64,000 nt of DNA, taken from Vibrio mytili. GTDB taxonomy: Bacteria; Pseudomonadota; Gammaproteobacteria; Enterobacterales; Vibrionaceae. Location of the stretch: contig NZ_JXOK01000046.1 of the NCBI RefSeq assembly GCF_000830505.1, forward strand, positions 1 to 64,000, written 5' to 3'. Positions 27,122 through 37,496 of the stretch are shown piece by piece (the stretch's first letter is position 1; each line of letters opens with the position of its first letter). The translations under genes were made by a program, and so were the position numbers. The notes below the pieces were generated by a model. It saw nothing but the letters and a program-made list of their open reading frames with translations, was not told where the DNA came from and searched no databases.

Positions 27122-27172
27122 ATATGCGAGGAATACATAGTGTATACGAGGAATACATAGTGTATGCGAGGA
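27122..27172 (+). repeat. Short tandem repeats, period about 20
   Basis: GAGGAATACATAGTGTAT occurs twice (starting near 27128 and 27149) and a third partial copy GCGAGGA follows near 27166. They lie between the divergent EamA and rmuC genes. They may be operator sites or a slippage-prone array. Confidence 0.75.
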
Positions 27173-27253
27173 TTTTTCATCCAACAAACTGGACATTTAT
27201 CCAGTGTCTAAATACCATTGTTATAGATATAAAACACAGGCTAACTCGCTATT

Positions 27254-28798
27254 ATGCAATGGATTCTTGAGCACCAATCTCTCCTTCTTTCTTCTCTTTG
27301 TGCCGCCGCTGTCAGTGGAGTGGCTGCGGGTTGGTGGGTAAAACAGCGATTTATCACCCAAACTCAGCTTCTGGAGCAGCAGTTAATCTCTGAAAAACAA
27401 CTGCATCAACAGCAACTTGAGCAAGTTAAGCAAAGCCTTGCTGATGCTCAGCAAGAGCTCGATGAACTGGATGACGAAAGGGATAAAGCCGCATTTGAAG
27501 TTCGCCAAACCCACGGTAAATTGATGGCAGCAATGGAAAAGTTGCGCTACTTCGACGCCGTGAAGCAGGAACGGCAACAGTATTTTGATGAACTTGGGCA
27601 AATGCGTGAACACAAATCACGCTTAGAAACCCAACTAAGAGAGCAGCAAGCACGCCATGAACAGATCAATCAAGCGAATGCAGAAAAGTTACAAATCTTA
27701 GAGCAAGCGGAAGCGCGCCTGAAACAACAGTTCGAGCATCTTGCCAATCAACTTTTTGAAGAAAAAACCGCCAAAGTGGATGTACAAAACCGCCAGAGTT
27801 TAGACGCGTTGCTCACTCCACTCAGAGATCAATTAGATGGGTTTAAAAAGCAGGTTAATGATAGCTTTAGTCAGGAAGCGAAAGAGCGTCATACCCTGGT
27901 TCATGAGTTGAAGAATCTGCAACGTTTAAATGAACAAATGACACGTGAGGCGGTCAATCTTACTCAAGCATTAAAGGGGGATAACAAGCAGCAAGGTAAC
28001 TGGGGTGAAGTCGTATTGGCACGAGTTCTGGCTGAATCAGGGTTACGCGAAGGGCATGAATATCAAACCCAGGTTAACCTGCAAAATGAAGCGGGCAAGC
28101 GTTATCAACCAGATGTGATTGTGTATCTTCCCCACAATAAACAGGTGGTCGTGGACTCGAAGATGGCGCTAGTGGCGTACGAGCGTTATTTCAACGCTGA
28201 AACCGATGCTGAACGTGATCAGGCACTGAATGCGCACTTGGTTGCTTTGCGCGCGCACATCAAAGGTTTAAGCATGAAGGATTACCACAAGCTCAAAGGT
28301 ATTCAGAGCTTAGACTATGTGCTGATGTTCATCCCAGTAGAGCCAGCGTTTCAGGTGGCGATTCAAGCCGATCCTAGCCTCATCAAAGACGCGATGGAGC
28401 AGAACATTATTTTAGTTAGCCCTACGACTCTGCTGGTGGCTCTGCGCACCATCGATAATTTGTGGCGCAATGAACGTCAGAATGAAAACGCCAAAATGAT
28501 CGCCGAACGAGCGACCAAGTTGTACGACAAACTGCGCTTATTTGTTGACGATATGGAAGGGTTAGGTGGGGCACTGGACAAAGCCAATCAAACCTACCAA
28601 GGCGCAATGAATAAACTGGCTACAGGACGTGGTAATGTGATCCGCCAAGCGGAAAGTTTCAAACACTTAGGTGTGGAAATTAAGCGGCCAATATCCTCAG
28701 ACATCGCACAGCTCGCACAGAGTGAATCATTTTCGGAAAATGAATCACCAAATGAACCGTTAGTAGAAAGACATCCGGCTGAGGATAAAGTAAACTAA
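27254..28798 (+). CDS. rmuC: DNA recombination protein RmuC
   Basis: 514 aa. An N-terminal membrane segment ([20 protein letters not shown]) and a long coiled coil (about 30-190) are followed by the RmuC nuclease-like domain with [24 protein letters not shown] and [14 protein letters not shown]. It limits inversions at short inverted repeats. It precedes the ubi-tat genes, as usual in gammaproteobacteria. Confidence 0.95.
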   Translation: MQWILEHQSLLLSSLCAAAVSGVAAGWWVKQRFITQTQLLEQQLISEKQLHQQQLEQVKQSLADAQQELDELDDERDKAAFEVRQTHGKLMAAMEKLRYFDAVKQERQQYFDELGQMREHKSRLETQLREQQARHEQINQANAEKLQILEQAEARLKQQFEHLANQLFEEKTAKVDVQNRQSLDALLTPLRDQLDGFKKQVNDSFSQEAKERHTLVHELKNLQRLNEQMTREAVNLTQALKGDNKQQGNWGEVVLARVLAESGLREGHEYQTQVNLQNEAGKRYQPDVIVYLPHNKQVVVDSKMALVAYERYFNAETDAERDQALNAHLVALRAHIKGLSMKDYHKLKGIQSLDYVLMFIPVEPAFQVAIQADPSLIKDAMEQNIILVSPTTLLVALRTIDNLWRNERQNENAKMIAERATKLYDKLRLFVDDMEGLGGALDKANQTYQGAMNKLATGRGNVIRQAESFKHLGVEIKRPISSDIAQLAQSESFSENESPNEPLVERHPAEDKVN

Positions 28799-28877
28799 TC
28801 GCCCGCAGTATAGTGGGCGAATATCATTTGTCAGCAAACGCCCCGCAGTCAAAGAGTGCTGCCGAAGAGGAATTAGA

Positions 28878-29657
28878 ATGACGGACAAAAGCGTGCAATC
28901 CAATACAGTATTAGACAACGAAACCACCCACTTTGGTTTCTCTACCGTGGCGAAAGACGAAAAAGTAACCAAAGTTGCGGAAGTTTTCCATTCAGTGGCA
29001 GCGAAATACGACATTATGAATGACCTAATGTCGGGTGGTATTCATCGTTTATGGAAGCGTTTTACTATCGATTGTAGTGGTGCTCGTCCAGGTCAACGCA
29101 TTTTGGACCTTGGCGGTGGTACTGGTGACCTTACCGCAAAATTCTCGCGTATTGTCGGTGACCAAGGTCATGTCATCTTAGCGGATATTAACAACTCCAT
29201 GCTCAATGTTGGACGCGATAAACTGCGCGACAACGGCATTGTCGGCAACGTGCATTATGTTCAGGCTAATGCCGAAGAGCTGCCATTCCCAGATGATTAT
29301 TTTGACGTGATTACCATCAGCTTCTGTTTGCGTAACGTCACCGATAAAGATAAAGCGTTACGTTCGATGTATCGCGTACTTAAGCCGGGCGGCCGTCTGC
29401 TGGTGCTTGAGTTTTCTAAACCCATTCTCGACCCATTATCCAAAATTTATGACGCGTACTCGTTCCACTTATTACCAAAAATGGGTGAATTGGTGGCGAA
29501 TGATGCGGAAAGCTACCGTTATTTGGCTGAATCTATTCGTATGCATCCAGATCAGGAGACTCTGGAAGGCATGATGCAAGAGGCCGGTTTCGAGAACACC
29601 AAATACTACAATTTAACCGGTGGTATCGTGGCGTTACACCGTGGTTATAAGTTTTAA
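28878..29657 (+). CDS. ubiE: Ubiquinone/menaquinone C-methyltransferase UbiE
   Basis: 259 aa SAM-dependent methyltransferase for the C-methylation step in ubiquinone and menaquinone synthesis. SAM motif [15 protein letters not shown], then [21 protein letters not shown] and [14 protein letters not shown], are hallmark UbiE segments. RBS GAGGAA precedes the start. It is the first gene of ubiE-ubiJ-ubiB. Confidence 0.97.
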   Translation: MTDKSVQSNTVLDNETTHFGFSTVAKDEKVTKVAEVFHSVAAKYDIMNDLMSGGIHRLWKRFTIDCSGARPGQRILDLGGGTGDLTAKFSRIVGDQGHVILADINNSMLNVGRDKLRDNGIVGNVHYVQANAEELPFPDDYFDVITISFCLRNVTDKDKALRSMYRVLKPGGRLLVLEFSKPILDPLSKIYDAYSFHLLPKMGELVANDAESYRYLAESIRMHPDQETLEGMMQEAGFENTKYYNLTGGIVALHRGYKF

Positions 29658-29667
29658 GGGAGCAGGC

Positions 29668-30303
29668 ATGCCATTTGAACCTCTTATCACGGCTGTTATT
29701 GAGACTTCTTTGAATACTCTGGTTAACGACGATCCTGCTTTGGTGCGTCGTCTTTCCCGCCTTAAAGGTCAGGTAATTCAAGTTCATCTTAAAGAGATCA
29801 ACAAGACATTGACGTTTGTCTTTAGTCAGCAAATTGATGTGCTTGGGCACTATGAAGGTGAGCCAGATTGCTATCTATCTCTTCATTTAAGTGTGCTGCC
29901 TGAGCTGCGCGATCAAGCCAATATTACTCGTCTCATTAAGCAAGATAAGCTTGAGTTAGAAGGGGATATCCAGTTGGCACAGAAATTCTCTCAATTGATG
30001 GTGGATTGCAAACCGGATATTGAAGAATGGTTATCGCGAGTGACAGGCGATGTCGTGGCTCATACGGTGGTTCAAGGCTCAAAAAATGTGGGCAGCTTTT
30101 TAGTCTCGCAAGCCGAAAAACACCAGCGCCATATCGCCGAAGTGATCACCGAAGAGTGGAAGTTAGCCCCTGGCCCCTTGGAAGTCGCCTACTTTTGCGA
30201 TCAAGTCGACGATGTTCGCAGCCAAGCTTCGCGTGTAGAAGCACGTTTGAATGCGATGTTGAATAATCAGGGTTTGGATAAGCCAATGTTGGAGAAATCA
30301 TGA
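29668..30303 (+). CDS. ubiJ: Ubiquinone biosynthesis accessory factor UbiJ
   Basis: 211 aa, starting at 29668 ([12 protein letters not shown]) with GGGAG upstream. The N-terminal SCP2 lipid-binding domain ([29 protein letters not shown]) is followed by a helical tail. It serves as a lipid-carrying assembly factor of the aerobic ubiquinone complex. Its stop overlaps the ubiB start by four bases. Confidence 0.93.
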   Translation: MPFEPLITAVIETSLNTLVNDDPALVRRLSRLKGQVIQVHLKEINKTLTFVFSQQIDVLGHYEGEPDCYLSLHLSVLPELRDQANITRLIKQDKLELEGDIQLAQKFSQLMVDCKPDIEEWLSRVTGDVVAHTVVQGSKNVGSFLVSQAEKHQRHIAEVITEEWKLAPGPLEVAYFCDQVDDVRSQASRVEARLNAMLNNQGLDKPMLEKS

Positions 30304-31934
30304 CTCCAGCCGAATTAAAACGTTTATATCACATCGTCAAAGTTCAACTGGAATATGGGCTAGATGAGCTACTACCAGAGCATCAATTGACGAAAGCCCC
30401 ACTATTGATGCGCAAAAGCTTATTCTGGATCAAAAACAAACACCCAGATAAACCGTTAGGTGATCGTCTACGCTTAGCCCTGCAAGAGCTGGGTCCGGTT
30501 TGGATTAAATTCGGTCAGATGATGTCGACGCGACGTGACTTGTTTCCTCCGCATATCGCCGATCCTCTAGCGTTGCTTCAAGATCAGGTGGCCCCATTTG
30601 ATGGCAAGTTGGCAAAACAGCAGATGGAGAAAGCATTAGGTGCTCCGTTAGAAAACTGGTTTACCGAGTTTGATATCAAACCATTGGCGTCAGCGTCGAT
30701 CGCTCAGGTGCATACTGCGCGTCTAAAAGAGACTAACCAAGAAGTGGTATTAAAGGTTATCCGCCCAGATATTCGCCCAGTGATTGATTCAGATCTAAAA
30801 CTGATGCACCGAATGGCGCGTATAGTCGCTGGTGCAATGCCTGATGCACGTCGTTTAAAACCGGTTGAAGTGGTTCGTGAATACGAGAAAACCCTCCTTG
30901 ATGAATTAGATTTGCGTCGAGAGGCGGCGAATGCCATTCAATTACGTCGCAATTTCGAGGGCAGCGAAGAATTGTATGTTCCTGAAGTTTTTCCTGACTT
31001 CAGTAATGAAACTGTCATGGTTTCTGAGCGAATATATGGCATTCAAGTTTCTGATATAGAAGGCTTGAAAGCAAATGGCACCAATATGAAATTGCTTGCT
31101 GAGCGCGGTGTGAGTGTGTTTTTCACACAGGTGTTCAGGGACAGCTTCTTTCATGCTGACATGCATCCAGGTAATGTTTTTGTCAAGCCAGCACATCCTG
31201 AAAACCCGATGTGGATTGGGCTGGATTGCGGAATCGTTGGTACACTCAATAGTGAAGACAAACGTTATTTGGCGGAAAACTTTTTGGCGTTTTTCAATCG
31301 TGATTATCGCCGAGTCGCTGAGTTGCATGTCGACTCAGGATGGGTTCCGGCAGACACCAATGTCGATGAATTTGAGTTTGCGATCCGCGTTGTTTGTGAG
31401 CCTATTTTTGCTAAGCCGCTGTGTGAGATCTCCTTTGGTCATGTGTTATTGAATTTGTTCAATACTGCGCGCCGATTCAATATGGAGGTTCAACCACAAT
31501 TAGTCCTGTTGCAAAAAACGTTACTCTACGTGGAAGGCCTTGGCAGACAACTGTATCCGCAACTCGATTTGTGGGAGACCGCAAAGCCATTTCTTGAAGA
31601 GTGGATGATGAACCAAGTGGGGCCGCAAGCTTTAGTGAATGCCATTAAAGATCGCGCGCCATTTTGGGCGGAAAAATTACCGGAGTTACCTGAGCTACTT
31701 TATGATAGTCTCAAACAAGGTAAAGCCATGAACCAACGTATGGATCAGCTTTATCAAGGTTATCGTCAAAGCAAACGGCAACAGGCAACAGGTAAGTTTT
31801 TATTTGGTGTTGGCGCTACTTTAGTCGTATGCTCGGCAATATTGGTGGATAACGCTTTTGACCAGCTATCGTTAGCCTGCGGCATGGCAGGTGTCACATT
31901 CTGGTTGTTTAGTTGGCGAGCTTACCGTCGTTAA
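30300..31934 (+). CDS. ubiB: Ubiquinone biosynthesis ATPase-like kinase UbiB
   Basis: 544 aa, ADCK/UbiB family. The family motif KFGQMMSTR (KxGQ), the alanine-rich loop [23 protein letters not shown] and DMHPGNVFV are clear. Two C-terminal membrane helices are present ([19 protein letters not shown]). It supports ubiquinone synthesis at the inner membrane. Confidence 0.97.
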   Translation: MTPAELKRLYHIVKVQLEYGLDELLPEHQLTKAPLLMRKSLFWIKNKHPDKPLGDRLRLALQELGPVWIKFGQMMSTRRDLFPPHIADPLALLQDQVAPFDGKLAKQQMEKALGAPLENWFTEFDIKPLASASIAQVHTARLKETNQEVVLKVIRPDIRPVIDSDLKLMHRMARIVAGAMPDARRLKPVEVVREYEKTLLDELDLRREAANAIQLRRNFEGSEELYVPEVFPDFSNETVMVSERIYGIQVSDIEGLKANGTNMKLLAERGVSVFFTQVFRDSFFHADMHPGNVFVKPAHPENPMWIGLDCGIVGTLNSEDKRYLAENFLAFFNRDYRRVAELHVDSGWVPADTNVDEFEFAIRVVCEPIFAKPLCEISFGHVLLNLFNTARRFNMEVQPQLVLLQKTLLYVEGLGRQLYPQLDLWETAKPFLEEWMMNQVGPQALVNAIKDRAPFWAEKLPELPELLYDSLKQGKAMNQRMDQLYQGYRQSKRQQATGKFLFGVGATLVVCSAILVDNAFDQLSLACGMAGVTFWLFSWRAYRR

Positions 31935-31984
31935 ACGGTAAGCTCTTGAAATACATTTTTGTTTAAAGACCCGAGGTAAAAAGC

Positions 31985-32233
31985 ATGGGTGGTATCAGTG
32001 TTTGGCAACTTCTTATCATTGCTGTAATTGTTGTATTGCTATTCGGAACCAAGAAACTGCGTGGTATTGGTAGTGATCTAGGCGGTGCCGTTAAAGGCTT
32101 CAAAAAAGCAATGAGCGAAGACGAAGATACAGCGAAAAAAGACAAAGACGCGGACTTCGAGCCAAAGAGTTTAGAAACGCAGCAACAAAAAGAAGCTGCT
32201 TCTGAAACGAAAAAAGATAAAGAGCAGGCGTAA
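31985..32233 (+). CDS. tatA: Sec-independent translocase subunit TatA
   Basis: 82 aa. One membrane helix ([15 protein letters not shown]) is followed by the [22 protein letters not shown] amphipathic helix and an acidic, charged tail. It forms the twin-arginine transport pore with TatB and TatC. TatB begins four bases after its stop. Confidence 0.95.
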   Translation: MGGISVWQLLIIAVIVVLLFGTKKLRGIGSDLGGAVKGFKKAMSEDEDTAKKDKDADFEPKSLETQQQKEAASETKKDKEQA

Positions 32234-32236
32234 AAC

Positions 32237-32635
32237 GTGTTTGATATCGGTTTTTGGGAACTGGTATTAATATCTGTTGTAGGTCTTGTTGTTCTTGGGC
32301 CAGAGCGTTTGCCGCATGCGATACGTAGTGTATCTCGCTTCGTCGGTGCTGCTAAAAGTATGGCAAATAACGTCAAAGACGAATTGTCTCACGAGCTGAA
32401 AGTCCAAGAGTTGCAAGAAAACTTGCGCAAAGCTGAAAAGATGGGGATGAATGATTTATCCCCAGAACTGAAATCTTCGGTTGAAGAATTGAAGAAAGCG
32501 GCGCAATCTGTCAACCGCCCTTACGCAGAAAAAACTGATTCAGACGCTGATACTGTGAAAGCAGAGTCGGAGGAGGATTCAGCAAATAAAGCGGAAGAAG
32601 TTAAGGTGACAGCGGCAGATAAGAAAGCCGAATAG
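32237..32635 (+). CDS. tatB: Sec-independent translocase subunit TatB
   Basis: 132 aa from a GTG start. The N-terminus [25 protein letters not shown] is the TatB signature with its conserved Glu and Pro. A long charged C-terminal tail follows. It partners TatC as the substrate receptor. A GGAGGAGC-centred weak hairpin lies between tatB and tatC. Confidence 0.95.
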   Translation: MFDIGFWELVLISVVGLVVLGPERLPHAIRSVSRFVGAAKSMANNVKDELSHELKVQELQENLRKAEKMGMNDLSPELKSSVEELKKAAQSVNRPYAEKTDSDADTVKAESEEDSANKAEEVKVTAADKKAE

Positions 32636-32716
32636 TCTCATTAGGAGGAGCTGCTAGGTCACAGACCTTATGTTGGTGGCTCCTTTTTGATCTGTTTTTT
32701 TATAAAGAGGTTTGCC

Positions 32717-33462
32717 ATGTCTACCGTTGAGCAGACACAACCTTTAATTAGTCATTTGTTGGAGCTTCGCAACCGACTACTGCGCGCAATCTTGGCAGTA
32801 TTGGTGGTGTTCGTTGGACTAGTTTATTTCTCGAATCACATTTACGAATTTGTTTCTGCACCTTTAGTTGAGCGATTACCTGAAGGGGCGACAATGATTG
32901 CAACGGATGTTGCGTCACCGTTTTTCACACCCTTGAAACTGACGTTGATCGCATCGGTGTTTCTCTCGGTTCCCTTTATTTTGTATCAGATATGGCTTTC
33001 GTCGCGCCAGGCTTGTACAAGCACGAGCGTCGCTTGATCATGCCGCTGCTTTTTTCGAGCTCATTGCTGTTTTATTGTGGTGTTGCGTTTGCCTATTTTG
33101 TTGTTTTCCCGCTAGTGTTTGGCTTCTTTACTGCTATTTCTCTCGGTGGTGTGGAGTTTGCGACAGATATATCGAGCTATCTAGATTTTGTTCTGGCGCT
33201 GTTTATGGCATTCGGTGTGGCATTTGAAGTACCCGTGGCAATTATTTTGCTGTGTTGGACAGGAGCCACAACGCCTGAAGACCTGAAAACAAAGCGGCCT
33301 TATATTATCGTTGCGGCATTTGTGGTGGGGATGGTACTCACGCCACCGGACATGATTTCTCAAACCTTACTTGCGATCCCGATGTGTTTGTTGTTTGAAG
33401 TGGGCTTGTTGTGCGCTCGTTTCTATACACGCAAAGAGGAAGACGAAGAGATAGAAGAGTAG
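32717..33462 (+). CDS. tatC: Sec-independent translocase subunit TatC, frame broken once
   Basis: About 248 aa, with six membrane helices. The start is at 32717 ([21 protein letters not shown]), the standard TatC N-terminus. The first frame runs off at [13 protein letters not shown]; the second resumes with [13 protein letters not shown], the conserved cytosolic loop. One extra G at 32994-32995 gives YQIWAFVAPGL exactly. An assembly error is the likely cause, because the rest of the protein is well conserved. Confidence 0.92.
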
Positions 33463-33487
33463 AACATTGATTTAATTTGCAAGAGAA

Positions 33488-33516
33488 AGAGCGAGCTGCA
33501 TAAGCTCGCTCTTTTT
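33488..33516 (+). terminator. tatC terminator
   Basis: AGAGCGAGCT-GCATA-AGCTCGCTCT with a T-run, between the convergent tatC and antiporter genes. The left side has A residues, so it may act on both strands. Confidence 0.88.
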
Positions 33517-33537
33517 GTCTCTAAGCTCAATAAAAAA

Positions 33538-34740
33538 CTAATTTCTGCCAATACGTTCTGACAGAGCTCGGGCCGTAATGCCATGTAGTAACAGGCTGAT
33601 AGTCACGGTACACGTTACCGTGAGGACGATGAACTTGCTTCCTGGTAATTCTGCATCGAGTACGATGATGGCAAAAACGATACTGGCCAGCCCTCGTGGA
33701 CCAAACCACCCCATAAACCAACGATGACGAGCAGGGACCGAGCTACCGAGGAAAGAGAGATAAATGGGTAGCATGCGCACGAGGGTTAGGCTGATGATGG
33801 CATACACAATCATATTTGCCGAGAACAAACCAACGAATTGTCCAACCACCGAGGCTCCAAACAAAATCCAAGTCAACATTGCCAGTAATTCGGCAATACT
33901 TTCTGTGGTAAGAATCAGCTTATGTTTATGACGAGAAACGAGGTGCCCAAACAGCAATCCCCCGGTAAAAGAGGCGATATAACCACTGCCGTGAAGTGTT
34001 TGTGCGAGGCTAAAGCTTGTCAGAGCGATAGTGGCAACGGTTAGTTGTAGCCAGACTTCACTCAACCAACCTTTTTTCGCACTCCAGAACAGCAACTTGG
34101 TGCCGATGAAAGCCAAAGATACACCGACTAAAACACCAATGCCCAGCTCCTCGGCAAATACCGTTAAGGCATCGACGGTGCTGACATCAGCAAGGTTATT
34201 ACTGGTGGCGATAGTAATTAATAGCAGCAGTATCGGTACGCACAGCCCATCATTGAGGCCGCTTTCTACATTCAATCCTTCGCGAATTGGCGCGGGGACT
34301 TTATGGTTGGCAATGACGGCTTTGCCTAATGCTGCATCGGTTGCAGCCAGCATGGTAGCAAGAATGGCGGCTTCTACTACGGTAAGCACATCGAACAAGA
34401 CGACGGCTAACAAGGTACCTAAAAGGATTGCTCCAGGTAGACCCAGCAACAGCATGCGAAGAGGATAGATGGCTTTCTGTTTTAGAATACCCAGGTTGGA
34501 GTTGGCAGCATCTGAGAATAAGATCAGTGCTAAAGTTAGGTCGGCAAGCAGCCGCAAATCGTTCGCTTCTGCCGAGGTGCCAAGGATGTTCAAGCCATGT
34601 TCACCCAGTAGCAACCCGAGCAAGACGTACACAATGGGTCCAGAAATACTCGAATGCTCGATGCGTTTGGCAATCAAGGTATATAAGAAAACAATGCCAG
34701 CGAGAATACTGATAACCAAATAAACACGTTCTAAATCCAT
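33538..34740 (-). CDS. NhaP-type (CPA1) cation:proton antiporter
   Basis: 400 aa with about 12 membrane segments. The conserved CPA1 region ATMLAATDAALGKAV and NVESGLNDGLCVP, with the ND pair that carries the ion-binding Asp, is present. It exchanges Na+ or K+ for protons across the inner membrane; the cation is not certain. It is unusually short, lacking a C-terminal cytosolic domain. It lies between tatC and a TatD hydrolase. Confidence 0.87.
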   Translation of the reverse strand: MDLERVYLVISILAGIVFLYTLIAKRIEHSSISGPIVYVLLGLLLGEHGLNILGTSAEANDLRLLADLTLALILFSDAANSNLGILKQKAIYPLRMLLLGLPGAILLGTLLAVVLFDVLTVVEAAILATMLAATDAALGKAVIANHKVPAPIREGLNVESGLNDGLCVPILLLLITIATSNNLADVSTVDALTVFAEELGIGVLVGVSLAFIGTKLLFWSAKKGWLSEVWLQLTVATIALTSFSLAQTLHGSGYIASFTGGLLFGHLVSRHKHKLILTTESIAELLAMLTWILFGASVVGQFVGLFSANMIVYAIISLTLVRMLPIYLSFLGSSVPARHRWFMGWFGPRGLASIVFAIIVLDAELPGSKFIVLTVTCTVTISLLLHGITARALSERIGRN

Positions 34741-34878
34741 CGGTACTTCCTTGTCCGTGATTTGCTTGATAAATTGGGAGTATGACTCATTTTAGAACCT
34801 CAATTGAGCCTGTTCCACGTCTAATGCATTTATTTGCCTTGCTGTGCTTACCGTCTTGCTTGAATTATTGCTGCTGAC

Positions 34879-35646
34879 TTATTGATTCAGATTAAACAGT
34901 GTTTCTGCATTGCTTGTTGTTTGCCGATCGATGTCGTCGATACTGACACCTCTCAGTTCCGCAATTCGTTGAGCAACGAGTGAAGTATAGGCGGGTTCGT
35001 TACGTTTACCACGATGAGGCACTGGCGCTAAATAAGGGCAGTCGGTTTCTAGGATAACCCACTGCATATCAAGGTGTGGGATGACTTTGTCCATACCGCC
35101 GTTTTTAAATGTCGATACACCGCCCAAGCCAAGATGAAAGCCTAACTTGTTAATCGCTTGTGCTTCTTCCAAGCTGCCACCAAAGCAGTGGAACACTCCT
35201 CGCAGCTGGCCATCTTGTTCTTGACGTAGCAAGGAGAGCGTTTCTTCAATGGAATCACGAGTGTGGATCACGACTGGTAAGTCCAACTCTTTGGCCCAGT
35301 TGAGCTGGGTGACAAACGCCTTTTCCTGTTCGGCGCGATAGGTTTTATCCCAATACAGGTCGATACCAATTTCGCCCACAGCAATGAACGAGTGTTTTTC
35401 AAACCAGCCGCGGATAATTTCTAGACTTTGCTCGACGTTTTCGTCGACATAACAAGGATGCAGCCCCATCATAGAGCGACAAATCTCAGGATAAGCGGCT
35501 TCAGTTTGCAACATTGGTTCAATCGAATCCAAGTCAATATTTGGCAGCAAAATCTTATTGATGCCTTGTTCTAAGGCGCGGTTGACGACTTCATCTCGGT
35601 CGCCATCAAATTCACTGGCGTAGATATGTGCATGGGTGTCGATCAT
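34879..35646 (-). CDS. TatD-family metal-dependent hydrolase
   Basis: 255 aa TIM-barrel hydrolase. The metal ligands are visible in DTHAHIYASEF (HxH), GEIGIDLYW, VVIHTRDS, HCFGGS and the Asp of LETDCPYLAPVPHRGKRNEP. Family members are 3'-5' DNases; despite the name they are not needed for Tat transport. It is divergent from hemB. Confidence 0.9.
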   Translation of the reverse strand: MIDTHAHIYASEFDGDRDEVVNRALEQGINKILLPNIDLDSIEPMLQTEAAYPEICRSMMGLHPCYVDENVEQSLEIIRGWFEKHSFIAVGEIGIDLYWDKTYRAEQEKAFVTQLNWAKELDLPVVIHTRDSIEETLSLLRQEQDGQLRGVFHCFGGSLEEAQAINKLGFHLGLGGVSTFKNGGMDKVIPHLDMQWVILETDCPYLAPVPHRGKRNEPAYTSLVAQRIAELRGVSIDDIDRQTTSNAETLFNLNQ

Positions 35647-35792
35647 GGTTGGTCTCTAGCTTCTTTGTTTGGGTGCTAATCGCAGTATACTTGAGTGTGA
35701 GTGCTGGGTCATTTTCCGATTTTTCCTCACCTTTTTTCTAATCATCACTCGCAACATGAATCAGGAGTGATATGATTTTGCTCACCCGATGA

Positions 35793-36866
<1,074 letters not shown>

Positions 36867-36925
36867 CTTTGGAAGCGATTTAAGCGAGCGATGAAAAATA
36901 AATGAGATTTTTTCTCATTTAACTA

Positions 36926-36953
36926 TTGACTGTGAAATGAGAATCATTATTAT
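36926..36953 (+). promoter_or_regulatory. ryhB promoter overlapped by a Fur box
   Basis: TTGACT (36926-36931), 16 bases, TATTAT (36948-36953) form a good sigma-70 promoter. The 19-bp Fur box at 36933-36951 (TGAAATGAGAATCATTATT) matches about 14 of 19 consensus positions and covers the spacer and -10. Iron-loaded Fur should therefore block transcription. Confidence 0.8.
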
Positions 36954-36959
36954 TAACCC

Positions 36960-37176
36960 TGTCTTAGGGAATGAGGAAAGTTCTTAAGAGCGTTTGATTG
37001 CTGATTGACGATAGTTGAGAAGATAATGAAACGGTTTCAGGATCTGTACTAATTCTTTTTGACACGACATTGCTCACATTGCTTCCAGTGTAATTTATAG
37101 CTTATTGGTTAAGCGACCACATCGATGGTATCGACTTTACCGCTTCTGCTAGGCGACCCAATTGGGTCGCTTTTTT
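36960..37176 (+). ncRNA. ryhB: RyhB, Fur-regulated small RNA
   Basis: The core CACGACATTGCTCACATT followed by GCTTCCAGT (37063-37089) is identical to the pairing region of E. coli RyhB. A Fur-box promoter precedes it, and an intrinsic terminator ends it at about 37176. The length of about 217 nt agrees with the long RyhB of Vibrio (about 225 nt) rather than the 90-nt enteric form. The position between hemB and polA fits V. cholerae. It represses mRNAs of iron-using proteins with Hfq. The 5' end is estimated from the promoter. Confidence 0.88.
37153..37176 (+). terminator. ryhB terminator
   Basis: GCGACCC-AATT-GGGTCGC (37153-37170) followed by TTTTTT. Confidence 0.9.
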
Positions 37177-37331
37177 CTTCCCTACGATTTTATTTGACGT
37201 CACTATCTGTAACTTTTCCACATGTAAGGATCGTTTTAGGATCGTCGATCTTTTTATCCTATCCCGATCTATTTCATATAAAACAGTTGTTTATATTCAT
37301 TGTTTCGCGTTTTTTTTGCTTTTGGATAACC

Positions 37332-37364
37332 AGTGGATAATTTCTATGAACAGAGTTATCCACA
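37332..37364. promoter_or_regulatory. Two DnaA boxes upstream of polA
   Basis: TTATCCACA (37356-37364) is a perfect DnaA box. AGTGGATAA (37332-37340) is a one-mismatch box in reverse orientation, and TTGGATAA at 37322 is a weaker relative. They lie 130-165 bases before the polA ATG. DnaA stimulation of polA has been reported in E. coli, so a similar role is plausible. Confidence 0.55.
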
Positions 37365-37496
37365 GGGCGAGGTGTGTTTTAGTGTATATACTCGCAAAAT
37401 TTACGCGATCTGGATCGAGCGAACAAGATAGATTCAGATCAGCAGTCATGGCATCCTAGACCCATCTCTCAAGTACTAAATTGGATACAGACAAAT

